The notes below the pieces were generated by a model, which saw only the letters and a list, made by a program, of their open reading frames with translations, was not told the DNA's origin and did not search any database. Shown here piece after piece: positions 9,039-19,600 of a DNA stretch of 64,000 nt. Each line of letters begins with the position of its first letter. The first letter of the stretch is position 1. Source of the DNA: Myxococcota bacterium (GTDB lineage: Bacteria; Myxococcota_A; UBA9160; UBA4427); NCBI GenBank assembly GCA_041389495.1, contig JAWKRT010000006.1, positions 1-64,000 of the forward strand, in the 5' to 3' direction. Made by a program: the position numbers and the translations under genes.

Positions 9039-10085
9039 CTACCCCTTCCGCAGCTCCGGCAGCACGTAGCGCGCGAAGAGGTCGCACTCGGCCATGTGCG
9101 GGTAGCCCGAGAGGATGAAGGCCTCGATCCCCATCTCCTGGTAGGCGCGCAGCTTGGCGAGCACCTGGCCGGGGTCGCCGACGATGGCGGCGCCGCAGCC
9201 CGAGCGCGCGCGGCCGATGCCCGTCCACAGGTGCGGCTCGACGAAGCCGTCGCCCTCCGCCGCCTCGCGCAGCTCGGCCTGCCGGCGCACGCCCGCGCTC
9301 TGCGAGTCGAGCGAGCGGCGGCGGATGGCGTCGCCCGTCGCGTCGTCGAGGCGCGACACGAGGCGCGCCGCGGCCGCGCGCGCCTCGCCCTCCGTCTCGC
9401 GCACGACGACGTGCACGCGGTAGCCGAAGCGCAGCGCGCGGCCGTGGCGCGCGGCGCGCGCGCGCATGTCGGCGAGCGTCGCGGCGACGCCGTCGATCGT
9501 GTCGGGCCACATGAGGTAGACGTCGGCGGCCGCGGCCGCGACCTCGCGCGCGGGCTCGGAGAGCCCGCCGAAGTAGAGCGGCGGGCAGCGCCCCGAGACG
9601 GTGCGCGCGGCCGGCGGGTCGAGCGCGAGCGCGAGGTGCTCGCCGCGGAAGTCGACGCGCTCGCCGTCGAGCAGCGCGCGCAGCACCTGCATCGTCTCGA
9701 GCGTGCGCGCATAACGAGGCTCGCTCGCGAGCTCCTGCCCGGGGAGATCCGACGAGATGATGTTGACGGTGAGCCGGCCGCCGAGCATCTGGTCGAGCGT
9801 CGCGAGCTGGCGCGCGAGCTGCGGCACCCAGAGCTCGCCGCAGCGCACGGCGACGAGGAGCTTGAGGCGCCGCAGCAGCGGCGCGACGCCGCCCGCGAAC
9901 GCGACCGAGTCGATGCCGAGCGCATAGCCCGAGGGCAGGAGCACGTTGTCGTAGCCGTGCCGCTCGGCCGCGAGCACGAGGTTGCGGCAGTGCTCGAACG
10001 ACGAGCGCAGCTGCGGGTCGGCGACGCCCAGGAACTCGTAGTCGTCGTCGCAGAGCGCCGAGAACCAGCTCACCTCGAGGCTCAC
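9039..10085 (-). CDS. Luciferase-like / SsuD-type FMN-dependent monooxygenase
   Basis: A 348-aa protein starting at GTG 10085 (VSLEVSWFSALCDDD...). The start overlaps the stop of the upstream aldo/keto reductase (GTGA). Family features are the (beta/alpha)8 core with GYDNVLLPSGYALGIDS, LTVNIISSDLPGQELA, PPLYFGGLSEPAREVAAA and MGIEAFILSGYPHMAEC. These match the FMNH2-dependent alkanesulfonate monooxygenase (SsuD) branch of the bacterial luciferase family. Such enzymes cleave C-S bonds or oxygenate organic substrates using reduced flavin from a partner reductase, which is not seen nearby. No sulfonate transporter is present, so the substrate is uncertain. Confidence 0.82.
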   Translation of the reverse strand: MSLEVSWFSALCDDDYEFLGVADPQLRSSFEHCRNLVLAAERHGYDNVLLPSGYALGIDSVAFAGGVAPLLRRLKLLVAVRCGELWVPQLARQLATLDQMLGGRLTVNIISSDLPGQELASEPRYARTLETMQVLRALLDGERVDFRGEHLALALDPPAARTVSGRCPPLYFGGLSEPAREVAAAAADVYLMWPDTIDGVAATLADMRARAARHGRALRFGYRVHVVVRETEGEARAAAARLVSRLDDATGDAIRRRSLDSQSAGVRRQAELREAAEGDGFVEPHLWTGIGRARSGCGAAIVGDPGQVLAKLRAYQEMGIEAFILSGYPHMAECDLFARYVLPELRKG

Positions 10086-11023
10086 GGCAGCGGCACTCCT
10101 TCCGACGCCTGCACGATCGCGTAGACGTCCTCGCGCGCGAGCGCGACGCCGAGCGCGCGCGGCGCCGCGCGCAGGCGCTCGACGTTCGTCGTGCCGACGA
10201 TCGCGACCGGCGCCGCGGGGTGCGCGAGCACGAAGGCCGTCGCGATGGCCGCGCGGTCGACGCCCTCGCGCGCGGCCAGCCGGTCGAGCACGGCGAGCAG
10301 CTCGGGGCGCACGCCCTCGCCCGTCGCGAGCCGCCCGCCCGCGAGCGGGCTCCATGCGAGCGGAACGGTTCCGTGCTGCATGCACGCGTCGAGCGTCCCG
10401 TCGCGGAGCGGCCCGAGCTGCACGGCCGAGAGCTCGGGCTGCGACGTCGAGAGCGGGAACGGGAGGTGCGCGCGCAGCGCCTCCGTCTGCGCGGGCGTGT
10501 GGTTCGAGACGCCGGCGAGCGCGATCTTGCCGGCGTCGCGCAGCGCGGCGAGCGCCTCGGCCACCTCGGCCGGGTGCGTGAACAGGTCGGGCCGGTGCAC
10601 CTGGTAGAGGTCGACCTGCTCGACGCCGAGCCGCCGGAGCGACGCCTCGCACGCCTCGCGCAGCGCGCGCGCGCTCGCGTCATAAGGAATGGGCGGGCGG
10701 ATGCCGCCCTTCGTCGCGAGCACCATGCGCGCGCGCAGCCCGGGCGCGTCCGCGAGCACGCGGCCGAGCAGCTCCTCGGCCGCGCCGAAGCCCGCGCCGC
10801 CCCAGTCGAGCCCGTACACGTCGGCCGTGTCCACGAGGTTCATGCCGGCGTCGAGCGCGGCCTCGAGGCGCGCGCGCGCCTCGGCCGGCGTCATCGCGAC
10901 GAGCCGCCAGCACCCGAAGGCGAGCGGCGCGACGCGAAGCCCGCTCCCGATCGGGCGCGGCGCGGTGCGGACGAGCGAGGCGGGGGCGTCGGGCGCGCCC
11001 GGCGAGCCGGCGGGTTCGGGCAT
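10082..11023 (-). CDS. Aldo/keto reductase
   Basis: A 313-aa TIM-barrel oxidoreductase. Catalytic residues visible are the Asp and Tyr in NLVDTADVYG, the Lys in VLATKGG and the His in LYQVHRPDLF. The C-terminal NADPH-binding segment is PVAIVGTTNVERLRAAP. It resembles the YdhF/AKR11-12 branch. It reduces carbonyls with NADPH in the cytoplasm, and the substrate is unknown. It forms a two-gene unit with the luciferase-like monooxygenase (4-bp overlap), suggesting a shared small-molecule pathway. Confidence 0.87.
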   Translation of the reverse strand: MPEPAGSPGAPDAPASLVRTAPRPIGSGLRVAPLAFGCWRLVAMTPAEARARLEAALDAGMNLVDTADVYGLDWGGAGFGAAEELLGRVLADAPGLRARMVLATKGGIRPPIPYDASARALREACEASLRRLGVEQVDLYQVHRPDLFTHPAEVAEALAALRDAGKIALAGVSNHTPAQTEALRAHLPFPLSTSQPELSAVQLGPLRDGTLDACMQHGTVPLAWSPLAGGRLATGEGVRPELLAVLDRLAAREGVDRAAIATAFVLAHPAAPVAIVGTTNVERLRAAPRALGVALAREDVYAIVQASEGVPLP

Positions 11024-11185
11024 CGCCGCATCCTATCCCAGGGCACCCGCGGAACGGCTCCGCTGCCCCGAGTTGCGGGTAAGCCGCGCGCGCGCGCGGG
11101 CCGATGAGGCGCGGAGTCCGCGCCAGAGAAGGCTGGAAGGCGCGGAGTCCGCGCCGACGACGATCGACGACCGACGAGGATCTGC

Positions 11186-14020
11186 GTGCCCCATCTCCTG
11201 ATGACCTTCGTCGGGCTCCTCTTCGCGGGTGGCGGCATCCTGCTCGGCCTCGCGGCGCTCACCTGGCAGCGGCGCTCCGCGACCTCCGGCCGCTCGCTCG
11301 CCGCCATGCTCGCGGGCGCGGCCGTGTGGGTGCTCGGCGCGGCGGCCGAGCACCTCGCGCCCGGCGTCGCGGGCAAGCTCCTCGCCTCGAAGGTGCAGTA
11401 CGTCGGCGTGCTCGCGATCCCGCCCGCCGCGCTCGCGACCGTGCTCGTCGCCGTCGGGCGCGCGCGCTGGCTCGAGCGCTCGCTCCCGTTCCTGCTCGGG
11501 TTCGCCGCGTGCGGCATCGGCCTCGCGGCGACGAACGACTGGCACGGGCTCGTGTGGGAGCGCGTCGCGCTCGCGCCCGGCCCGGGCTTTCCGATCCTCG
11601 CGCTCGACTACGGCCCCGCCTACGCGGTGATCGCGCTCGGCTGCCACGTGCAGCTGCTCGCGGCGCTCTGGCTCTACGTCGCGTACTCGGGGCGCGGCTT
11701 CGAGCCCGAAGCGTGCCTCGTCCACCTCGGGTTCGCGGCGCCGTGGGCGACGAACGTCCTCTACCAGCTGCGCGTCGGCCCGTGGCCCGAGCTCGACCTC
11801 ACGCCGCTCGGCCTCGTCGTCACGGGCGTCGCGTTCACCGTCTCGTTCCACGGCCTCGGCAACGTCTTCTCGACGCTCAAGCTCGCGCACCGCGACGTGC
11901 TCGAGCACATCGCCGACGCGATCCTCGTCTTCGATCGCGACGAGCGCCTGCTCTCGGCGAATCGCGCCGCGCGCGCGCTGCTCGCGCTGCCACCGCTGCC
12001 GGCGCCGGCCGCGCGCGCGCTCGCGCCCTTCGACGCGCTGCTCGCGTGGGTGCGCTCGGGCGCGGCGTCCGCCGCCGAGGGCGGCTTCGACATCGAGATC
12101 CGCACGGCGCGCGCGGCCGACGGGGGCGAGGCCGCGACCGAGCGGCGCGTCTTCGACGCGCGCGCGGTGCCGATCGAGGACGCGCGCCTCTCGGGCCGCG
12201 CGGCCGTCGGCGGAAGGGTCGTCGTGCTGCGCGAGGTGACGGAGCAGCGCGCCGCGGAGCGCGAGCACCGGCTCCACCGCGAGCAGCTGCGCCAGATCCT
12301 CGACCTCATGCCGCACGCCGTCTTCGCGCGCGACGGCCAGGGCCACTTCCTCCTCGTCAACGAGAGCTGCGCGCGCATCTACGGCATGCGCCCCGAGAAC
12401 CTGCTCGGGCGGTCGCAGTACGCGCTGCACGACGGCGCCGAGGACGTCGCGCGCATGCTCGCGCACGACCGACGCGTCATGGAATCGGGTGCGGCGTCGA
12501 CGATCGAGGAGCACTTCGAGGACGACCGCGGGCGCTCGCACGTCTTCCGCACGACGCGCGTTCCGTTCCTGCGCAGCGAGGACGAGCTTCCCGCCGTGCT
12601 CGGCGTCGCGATCAACGTCACGCGCGAGAAGGAGCGCGAGCGGCTGCTCGAGCGGCTCGCGTCGACCGATTCGCTGACCGACCTCGCGAACCGCCGCCAC
12701 TTCCACGAGGTGCTCGAGCACGCGCTGTCGACGGCGCGCCACAAGGCCCACCGCGCGGGGCTCCTGTTCATCGACCTCGATCGCTTCAAGATGGTGAACG
12801 ACGTCTACGGCCACCTCGTCGGCGACGAGGTGCTGCGCGAGGTCGCGTCGCGCATCCAGGACAGCGTGCGCTTCACCGACCAGGTGCTCGTCGCCGGCCG
12901 CGACACGGGCGACGACGCGGGGAGCGAGACGACCGTCTCGCGGCTCGGCGGCGACGAGTTCATCGTGCTGCTGCCCGAGGTGACGGGGCCGGCGGGCGCG
13001 GCGCACGTCGCGCGGCGCATCCTCGCCGCGCTCGCGCGGCCGATCGCGACGGGCGACGAGCGCCTGCAGCTCGGCGCGAGCGTCGGCGTCGCGATCTTCC
13101 CCGAGGACGGCGCCGACCCGGAGACGCTGCTTCGCCACTGCGACCAGGCGCTCGGCAACGCGAAGCGCTCGGGGCGCGGCAAGTTCGAGTTCTTCAGCGC
13201 CGCGATCGGCGAGGCCGAGGAGCGGCGCCACGAGATCGAGCGCGCGCTGCGGCGCGCGCTCGAGCGCCGCGGCGAGCTCGAGGTGCACTACCAGCCGATC
13301 CGCCACGCGCGCACCGCCGCGCTCACGAGCGTCGAGGCGCTCGTGCGCATGACGAGCGCCGAGCTCGGCGCGGTCGCGCCCGAGGAGTTCATTCCCGTCG
13401 CCGAGGAGTCGGGGCTCGTCGTGCCGCTCGGGCGCTACGTGGTCGAGACGGTGTGCGCGCACGCCGCCGGCTGGCGCGCGCGCGGCCTGCGCCTGCCGCG
13501 CTTCGCGATCAACCTCTCCGCGCGTCAGCTCGTCGACCGCGCGACGGCCGAGGAGCTCGGCCGCATCTTCACCGCCGCGGGGCTCGACGGCAGCGCGATC
13601 GAGTTCGAGCTGACGGAGGGCAGCATCCTGACGCGCAACCCGGTCGTCGGCGAGACGATCGCGGCGCTCCGCTCGCAGGGCTGCACGTTCGCGCTCGACG
13701 ACTTCGGCACCGGCTACTCGTCGCTCTCGCATCTGCGCCGCTTCGAGTTCGACCGGCTCAAGATCGATCGCACCTTCGTCGCGGGCATCGGGCGCGTGGC
13801 GGGCGACGAGGAGCTGACGCGCGCCGTCATCGCGCTCGGCCAGCGCCTCGGCATCGAGACGGTCGCCGAGGGCGTCGAGACGGAGACGCAGCTCGCCTTC
13901 CTGCGCGACGAGGGCTGCGACTTCGTGCAGGGCTACCTGCTCGGCCGTCCGCTCCCCGCCGCCGACACCGAGCGCATGCTCGAGAGCGCGCTCGGCCGCG
14001 AGAAGGACGAGACGGCCTAG
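11186..14020 (+). CDS. Membrane PAS-GGDEF-EAL sensor (cyclic-di-GMP turnover)
   Basis: A 944-aa protein from GTG 11186. Residues 1 to about 230 are hydrophobic, with seven likely membrane helices of the histidine-kinase N-terminal 7TM type. Two PAS-like regions follow (HIADAILVFDRDERLLSANR and DLMPHAVFARDGQGHFLLVN). The GGDEF domain has an intact RLGGDEF at about residue 587 but no RxxD inhibitory site just before it. The EAL domain is complete: SVEAL near 717, AINLSA, FELTEG, LDDFGTGYSSL near 838, LKIDRTF, VAEGVET, FVQGYLLGRP. Both diguanylate cyclase and phosphodiesterase residues are present, so either activity is possible. It is a single gene, not in an operon. Confidence 0.92.
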   Translation: MPHLLMTFVGLLFAGGGILLGLAALTWQRRSATSGRSLAAMLAGAAVWVLGAAAEHLAPGVAGKLLASKVQYVGVLAIPPAALATVLVAVGRARWLERSLPFLLGFAACGIGLAATNDWHGLVWERVALAPGPGFPILALDYGPAYAVIALGCHVQLLAALWLYVAYSGRGFEPEACLVHLGFAAPWATNVLYQLRVGPWPELDLTPLGLVVTGVAFTVSFHGLGNVFSTLKLAHRDVLEHIADAILVFDRDERLLSANRAARALLALPPLPAPAARALAPFDALLAWVRSGAASAAEGGFDIEIRTARAADGGEAATERRVFDARAVPIEDARLSGRAAVGGRVVVLREVTEQRAAEREHRLHREQLRQILDLMPHAVFARDGQGHFLLVNESCARIYGMRPENLLGRSQYALHDGAEDVARMLAHDRRVMESGAASTIEEHFEDDRGRSHVFRTTRVPFLRSEDELPAVLGVAINVTREKERERLLERLASTDSLTDLANRRHFHEVLEHALSTARHKAHRAGLLFIDLDRFKMVNDVYGHLVGDEVLREVASRIQDSVRFTDQVLVAGRDTGDDAGSETTVSRLGGDEFIVLLPEVTGPAGAAHVARRILAALARPIATGDERLQLGASVGVAIFPEDGADPETLLRHCDQALGNAKRSGRGKFEFFSAAIGEAEERRHEIERALRRALERRGELEVHYQPIRHARTAALTSVEALVRMTSAELGAVAPEEFIPVAEESGLVVPLGRYVVETVCAHAAGWRARGLRLPRFAINLSARQLVDRATAEELGRIFTAAGLDGSAIEFELTEGSILTRNPVVGETIAALRSQGCTFALDDFGTGYSSLSHLRRFEFDRLKIDRTFVAGIGRVAGDEELTRAVIALGQRLGIETVAEGVETETQLAFLRDEGCDFVQGYLLGRPLPAADTERMLESALGREKDETA

Positions 14021-14143
14021 CCACCGACTCGGGCGGCGCCGCCGGCGCGGCGTTGGACTCCGCGCGGCCGCGAGTCGAACACTCGCGCCCGACGTTGCGC
14101 GCCGCGCCTCCTACCTTCGTCGCCCACGACGGAGGGAGGCGCC

Positions 14144-15262
14144 ATGTCCGAAGCCACACCGCGCGAGCGGCTCATGAGCGGAGCCTCGTGGGACGCGTTC
14201 TGCGACCAGATCAAGGCCGCGGGGAAGACGATCCTCGCCGAGAACCAGCCCGATTCGCCGCTCGATCGCGCGGAGGGCTTCCGCTACCTGACGCGGCTCG
14301 TCCGCACGTCGCTCGAATCCTTCATCGAGTACGCGGACCCGATGGCGCCCGTGCTGACGCGGCCCGTCCACGAGACGGCGAAGATCGGCGCCGACAACCC
14401 CGACAACTACTATCAGCACGCGACGATCAGCGGCGCGTTCGAGTACCGCATCCGCGGCGTGCGCAACACCGTCCACTACCTCGACTTCGGCACGCAGTCG
14501 CCGGGCGTCGCGTCGACGGGCGACTCGAAGCAGGCGGGCCACCTCGACGCCGCCGACCTCGACATCGACGCCGACGGCCGCTTCGAGGTCGTGCTCTCGT
14601 GCGAGCCGCCGGCGAGCGGCACGCGCAACTGGCTGCGCATGAGGCCCGACACCGCGCAGCTGATCGTCCGCCAGACGTTCCTCGACCGCGACACCGAGCG
14701 GCCCGCCGACCTCGTGATCGAGCGCGTCGGCGGCGATGCGACGCCCGCGCCGCTCACGCCGGAGGCGATGGACGCGGGGCTCGCGCGCGCGGCCGGGCTC
14801 GTCGCGGGCTGCACGGCGCTCTTCTCGACCTGGGCGGCCGGGTTCCGCGAGCACGTGAACGAGCTGCCGCGCTTCGACGACAGCGTGTCGATGGGCGCGG
14901 GCGGCGACCCGAACATCGCCTACTACCACAGCTACTGGGCGCTCGGGCCCGAGGAGGCGCTCGTCATCGAGGCGACGCCGCCCGCCTGCGAGTCGTGGAA
15001 CTTCCAGCTCGACAACCACTGGATGGAGTCGCTCGACTACCGCTACCACCGCATCCACGTGAACAAGCACACGGCGGTGTACGAGCCCGACGGCTCGGTG
15101 CGCATCGTCGTCGCGCACCGCGACCCGGGCGTCCCGAACTGGGTCGACACCGCGAGCCACGCACAGGGCACGATGTGCTTCCGCTGGATCCGCGCCGACG
15201 CGCACCCGCAGCCGAGGACGCGCGTCGTGAAGCTCTCCGAGATCGCGGGCGCCGGGCAGTGA
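14144..15262 (+). CDS. DUF1214 domain protein
   Basis: A 372-aa cytoplasmic protein (MSEATPRERLMSGASW...). The C-terminal DUF1214 region holds the conserved ALGPEEALVIEATPP, WNFQLDNHWMESLDY and NKHTAVYEPDGSVRIV pattern with tryptophan- and histidine-rich blocks. The biochemical role of DUF1214 is unknown. Such genes are common in lipid- and steroid-degrading high-GC bacteria. Its stop overlaps the GTG of the sulfotransferase gene, so the two are very likely translated together. An ATG preceded by GGAGG (14131-14136) gives a good ribosome site. A second, distant DUF1214 gene lies at 34402-35541. Confidence 0.85.
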   Translation: MSEATPRERLMSGASWDAFCDQIKAAGKTILAENQPDSPLDRAEGFRYLTRLVRTSLESFIEYADPMAPVLTRPVHETAKIGADNPDNYYQHATISGAFEYRIRGVRNTVHYLDFGTQSPGVASTGDSKQAGHLDAADLDIDADGRFEVVLSCEPPASGTRNWLRMRPDTAQLIVRQTFLDRDTERPADLVIERVGGDATPAPLTPEAMDAGLARAAGLVAGCTALFSTWAAGFREHVNELPRFDDSVSMGAGGDPNIAYYHSYWALGPEEALVIEATPPACESWNFQLDNHWMESLDYRYHRIHVNKHTAVYEPDGSVRIVVAHRDPGVPNWVDTASHAQGTMCFRWIRADAHPQPRTRVVKLSEIAGAGQ

Positions 15263-16587
15263 GCAGCGCCGCGGGCCCGGCGCCGCGCGGCGCCGCGAAC
15301 GCCGGCTCGGCGAACGCCGGCTCGGCGCGCGGCGCGGCGCCGTTCGCGATCCCGCCGTTCCCGTGGCCCGTGCGCGCGGGGCTCGCCGCCTGGCGCGCCG
15401 TCGCGCGCACGGGGCTCGCGCGGCCCGCGCTCGACGAGGCGTCGATCGTCGCCGCGGCGCGCCGCGCGACCGGCCTCCACTCCTTCGTCGACGAGCGCTT
15501 CCGCGTGCGCATGCGCCAGCTGCTGTTCTCGCTCGAGGAGGAGGCGGGCCTCCACCTGCTCGGCCGCGCCGTCGTGCGCGCGAGCATCGTGCGCGCGCTC
15601 GCGTGCCGGCTGCGGCTCGAGAACCTGTGCGACCTCCACCCCGAGATCGGCGCGCTCCCCGTCGAGGCGCCCGTCTTCATCGCCGGCCTCCAGCGCACCG
15701 GCACGACGAAGCTCCACCGCCTGCTCGCGTGCGACCCGCGCCTGCGCCCGCTCATCTCGGCCGAAGGCCTGAACCCCGCGCCGCTCGGCCGCCCGGTGCG
15801 CGACGAGCCCGGCGAGCGCGCTCGCCGCATGGCGCAGGCGCGCACCGCCGAGCGCGGCATGCGATACATGTCGCCGGCGCTGTTCGCGATCCACCCGATC
15901 GAGGCCGACGCGCCCGAGGAGGACGTGTTCCTGCTCGACGTCGCGTTCGTGAGCGGCGCGATCGACGCCTCGCTCGACGTCCCGACCTACTCGCAGAAGC
16001 TCCGCGAGTCGCCGCAGCACGACGCCTACGCCTACTTCCGCCGCCTCGTGCAGCTCCTGCTCTGGCAGCGGCCCGGACGTTATGTCGGGAAGACGCCGCA
16101 CCACCTCGAGAACCTCGACGCCCTGCTCGCCGCCTTTCCCGACGCCAAGGTCCTGCACACCCACCGCGACCCGCGCAAGGTCGTCCCCTCGTTCGCCAGC
16201 ATGATGGTGCACGCCGGCGCCATGCTCTCGTCCTCCGTCGACCCCCACCGCACCGGCCGCCGCGTCGCCGCCCAGGCCGCCCGCTCGATCGACCGCGCCC
16301 TGTCCGTCCGCGACGCCCTCGGCCCGCGCGACACCGCGACCGTGCTCGACATCCACTACGCCTCGCTCCAGCGCGACCCCTTCGCCGAGATGCACCGCGT
16401 CTACGCCTTCCTCGGCCTCGCCCTCACACCCGACGTCGAGGGCCGCATGCGCGCCTGGCTCCGCGACAACCCGCAAGGCAAGAACGGCGCCCACCACTAC
16501 CGCGCCCGCGACTTCGGCCTCGACGAAGCCGAGCTCGACGCCCGCTTCAAGGCGTACCGCGAGCGCTTCGGGATTCCGGCGGAGTAG
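15259..16587 (+). CDS. PAPS-type sulfotransferase
   Basis: A 442-aa protein. The 5'-phosphosulfate loop is VFIAGLQRTGTTKLHRLL and the 3'-phosphate site is VLHTHRDPRKVVPSFASMM. Both are diagnostic of the sulfotransferase family that uses 3'-phosphoadenylyl sulfate. Acceptors in related bacterial enzymes are sterols, lipids or glycans, and this one cannot be assigned. The N-terminal 25 residues are a low-complexity Ala/Gly/Ser tail made by a short DNA repeat (GSANAGSA). The real fold may start later, near PFAIPPFPWPVRAG. It is co-translated with the DUF1214 gene (GTGA overlap). Confidence 0.88.
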   Translation: MSSAAGPAPRGAANAGSANAGSARGAAPFAIPPFPWPVRAGLAAWRAVARTGLARPALDEASIVAAARRATGLHSFVDERFRVRMRQLLFSLEEEAGLHLLGRAVVRASIVRALACRLRLENLCDLHPEIGALPVEAPVFIAGLQRTGTTKLHRLLACDPRLRPLISAEGLNPAPLGRPVRDEPGERARRMAQARTAERGMRYMSPALFAIHPIEADAPEEDVFLLDVAFVSGAIDASLDVPTYSQKLRESPQHDAYAYFRRLVQLLLWQRPGRYVGKTPHHLENLDALLAAFPDAKVLHTHRDPRKVVPSFASMMVHAGAMLSSSVDPHRTGRRVAAQAARSIDRALSVRDALGPRDTATVLDIHYASLQRDPFAEMHRVYAFLGLALTPDVEGRMRAWLRDNPQGKNGAHHYRARDFGLDEAELDARFKAYRERFGIPAE

Positions 16588-16634
16588 GCGCGCGGAGTGG
16601 CGGCGGTGCGGACCGACGCGCCGCCGTCGCGTGA

Positions 16635-19600
16635 CTAACGTGATGCTCTGGCAACTGCTTCGGGCAGCCGCTCGCGCAGCTCGGCGATCCTTCGCAGCTT
16701 GAGGTCTTCGTAGCCGCGGACGAGGTCGGGGAGTTCGGCGAGGGCGACGGCGTCGTCGTAGCGCGCGGGGTCGAGGGCGCGGAGGGCGGTCGCGAGTGCG
16801 GCGCGGTACTCGGCGGGGAGTGCGCGCTCCTCGCGGCGGACGCGAGCCCAGCCGAACGGGTCGAGCGGCGTGCCGCGCAGTCGCCGGCCCTTCGCGAGCA
16901 GGCGGAGGGCGGGCGTCGCCCAGCCCGGGATGGCGAGCTTGTGGCGGAGGCCGAGCGCGCGCAGGAGCGGCGGGTGGAGGAGGAGCTTCGCGCGGCCGCC
17001 GAGCGCGCGCGCGCGTTCGCGCACCGCGCGGGCGCCGTCGTCGGTCGTGAGGAGCCGGGCGACCTCGTACTCGTCCTTGTAGGCGACGAGCTTGTGGAGG
17101 TTGCGGGCGACGGCGTGCGTGAGGCGCTCGGGCTCGCGACCGATGCGGCGCTCGGCGGCGGCGACCTCGGCCAGCGTCGCGAGGTAGCCGCGCGCGAGCG
17201 CGCGCCCTTGATAGGCGACGAGGTCGGCGGCGAAGCGCGCGACGTCGGAGGCGAGCGCGGGCGCGAGCGCGAGCGCGGCGAGTGCCGCGTCGAGCGCGGC
17301 GTCGCCCGTCGACGCGGGCGCGCTCGCAGTGGCGTGCGGCGCGCGCGCGTCCGCGTTCCCTCCGGCATCCGATCCGACCTCCGCTCCGACCTCCGATCCC
17401 GCATCCGCGCTCGCCGCGCCGCTCGCCACGCAGGCGCGGCCGAGCCGGAACGCGGCGAGGTTCTCCTCGACGGCGACGCCGTTGAGCCGCAGCGCCTCCT
17501 CGACGAACTCGACGGCGATCGGGAGCGCACCCGCCTGCACGGCCATGCCGACGACGAAGACGTTCGCCGTCTGCGCCTCGCCGAAGGCGGCGGTCGTGCG
17601 GCGTTCGGCGTCGGCCCAGAACGCGGGAGCGCTCCCGGCCTCGGCGGCGATCGCGCGCGCGATGTCGCCCGGCGACGGCATCGCGGCGAGCGGGTCGCCG
17701 ACCATCGCGCCCGTCGGCTCGCACGACGTCGAGCCGACGACGACGGTGCGATCGCGCGCGATCACGGAGAGACCCTTGTCGGACGCGGCGACGAGGCCGT
17801 CGAGCGCGACGAGCACGTCGGCCTGCCGCGCGCCGACGCGGCTCGAGTAGGCGGGCTCCGCGCGGCGCAGGCAGAGGTCGCTCACGACGGGGCCGGCCTT
17901 CTGCGAGAGGCCGATCTGGTCGAGGCCGCGCACGTGGTAGCCCGCGAGCATCGCGGCCGTCGCGACCACCTGCGACACGGTGACGACGCCCGTGCCGCCG
18001 ATGCCGGTCAGGCGCACGTTGAGCGCCTCGCTGCGCACGATGGGAACGGGCGCGGGAAGGGGCTCGCTCGCGACGTCGGCGACGGCGGGCGCGATCGCGC
18101 GCGCACCCGCGCGGCTCGGCATGCCGCGCGCGCGGCCGCGCCGCGCCTGCCAGTAGCGTCGCTCGAAGAAGCGCGGCCGCAGGTCGACGACGGCGAACGA
18201 CGGGCAGTCGCCCTCGAGGCACGAGTAGTCGAGGTTGCAGGTCGTCGGGTCGACCTGCGTCTTGCGGCCGAACGGCGTGTCGACGGGCTGGAGCGACAGG
18301 CAGTTGCTGACGCGCCCGCAGTCGCCGCAGCCCTCGCACACGCGGTGGTTGATGACGACGCGGCGCGGCGGGGTCGGGATCTTCCCGCGCCGCCGCAGGC
18401 GCCGCGCCTCGGCGGCGCACGCCTGGTCGTGGATCAGCACGGTGACGCCCGGCGTCTCGCCTAGCAAGCGCTGCGCCTCGAGCAGCCGCTCGCGCCCCCA
18501 CACCTCGACCTTCGGCGGCAGCAGCACGTCGCGGTAGCGCGAAGGGTCGTCGGTCGTCACGAGCACGCGCGCGACGCCCTGGTTCAGCAGGTTCGCGGCG
18601 ATCTCGGAGACGCCGAGGTGGCCGGGCGAGCGCTGCCCGCCCGTCATCGCGATCACGCCGTTGTAGAGGAGCTTGTACGTGATGTTCACGCCCGCGGCGA
18701 CGGCGGCCGTGACGGCGAGCTGCCCCGAGTGGAAGTAGGTGCCGTCGCCCAGGTTCTGGAAGAGGTGCGGCGCCTCGACGAAGGGTGCCATGCCGATCCA
18801 CTGCGTCCCCTCGTTGCCCATGCACGTGACGCCCGAGATGGCGCCGACGCGCTTCGGGTCCATCAGGATGGCCATCGTCGAGCAGCCGATGCCCGCGGCG
18901 ACGAGCGCGCCGGGCGGCACCTCGGTCGAGCGGTTGTGCGGGCACCCGGAGCAGTAGAAGGGCGTGCGCTGCGCGGCGATGCGGAGCGCGGGCTCGCGCG
19001 CGGGCGGCTCGGGCGCGAGGCGTTCGGCGAGGCGGGGCGCGAGGCGCGCGCGCAGCGCGCGCACGACGTGGTCGGCGTCGAGGCTCCCGTAGCCCGGCAC
19101 GAGCACGCGGCCCTGCTCGTCGTGCTTGCCGACGATGCGCGGCGCGCCGGCCGTGCCGTAGAGCGCGTCCTTCACGAGCGACTCGAGGTTCGGCTGCTTC
19201 TCCTCGATCACGAAGACCTCCTCGAGGCCTTCGGCGAACGCGCGCACGCCCGCCGGATCGAACGGCATCGGCATGCTCATGCGGTACAGGCGGATGCCCG
19301 CGCGCGCGACGTCGGCATCGCTGCGCAGGCCGAGCCGCGAGAGCGCCTCGCGCACCTCGCGGTACGTGATGCCCGACGAGAGGAGCCCGATCCACGCGCC
19401 GGGCGCGTCGACCGTGACGGTGTTCAGGTCGTTCGTCGCCGCGTACTCGGTCGCGAGCGCATAGCGGACCTCGAAGATGTCGCGCTCCATCTCGAGCGTG
19501 AGCGGCGTCAGCAGGTTCGCCTCGGGCAGCGGCACGCGCAGCGCGCGGCGGTCGCCGACGAGGAAGGGAACGACGCGATCGGGATCGAGGTCGACCGTGG

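Noticed and set aside
11033..13732. Long minus-strand frame of about 900 codons opposite the GGDEF-EAL gene
   Set aside because: High GC makes stops rare. Its translation is Arg/Ala/Glu-rich with no domain, while the plus strand has a complete PAS-GGDEF-EAL protein.
15290..15335. Short repeat coding for GSANAGSA at the sulfotransferase N-terminus as a functional repeat
   Set aside because: Two imperfect copies only, in a low-complexity tail that may lie before the true start. No reason to give it a role.
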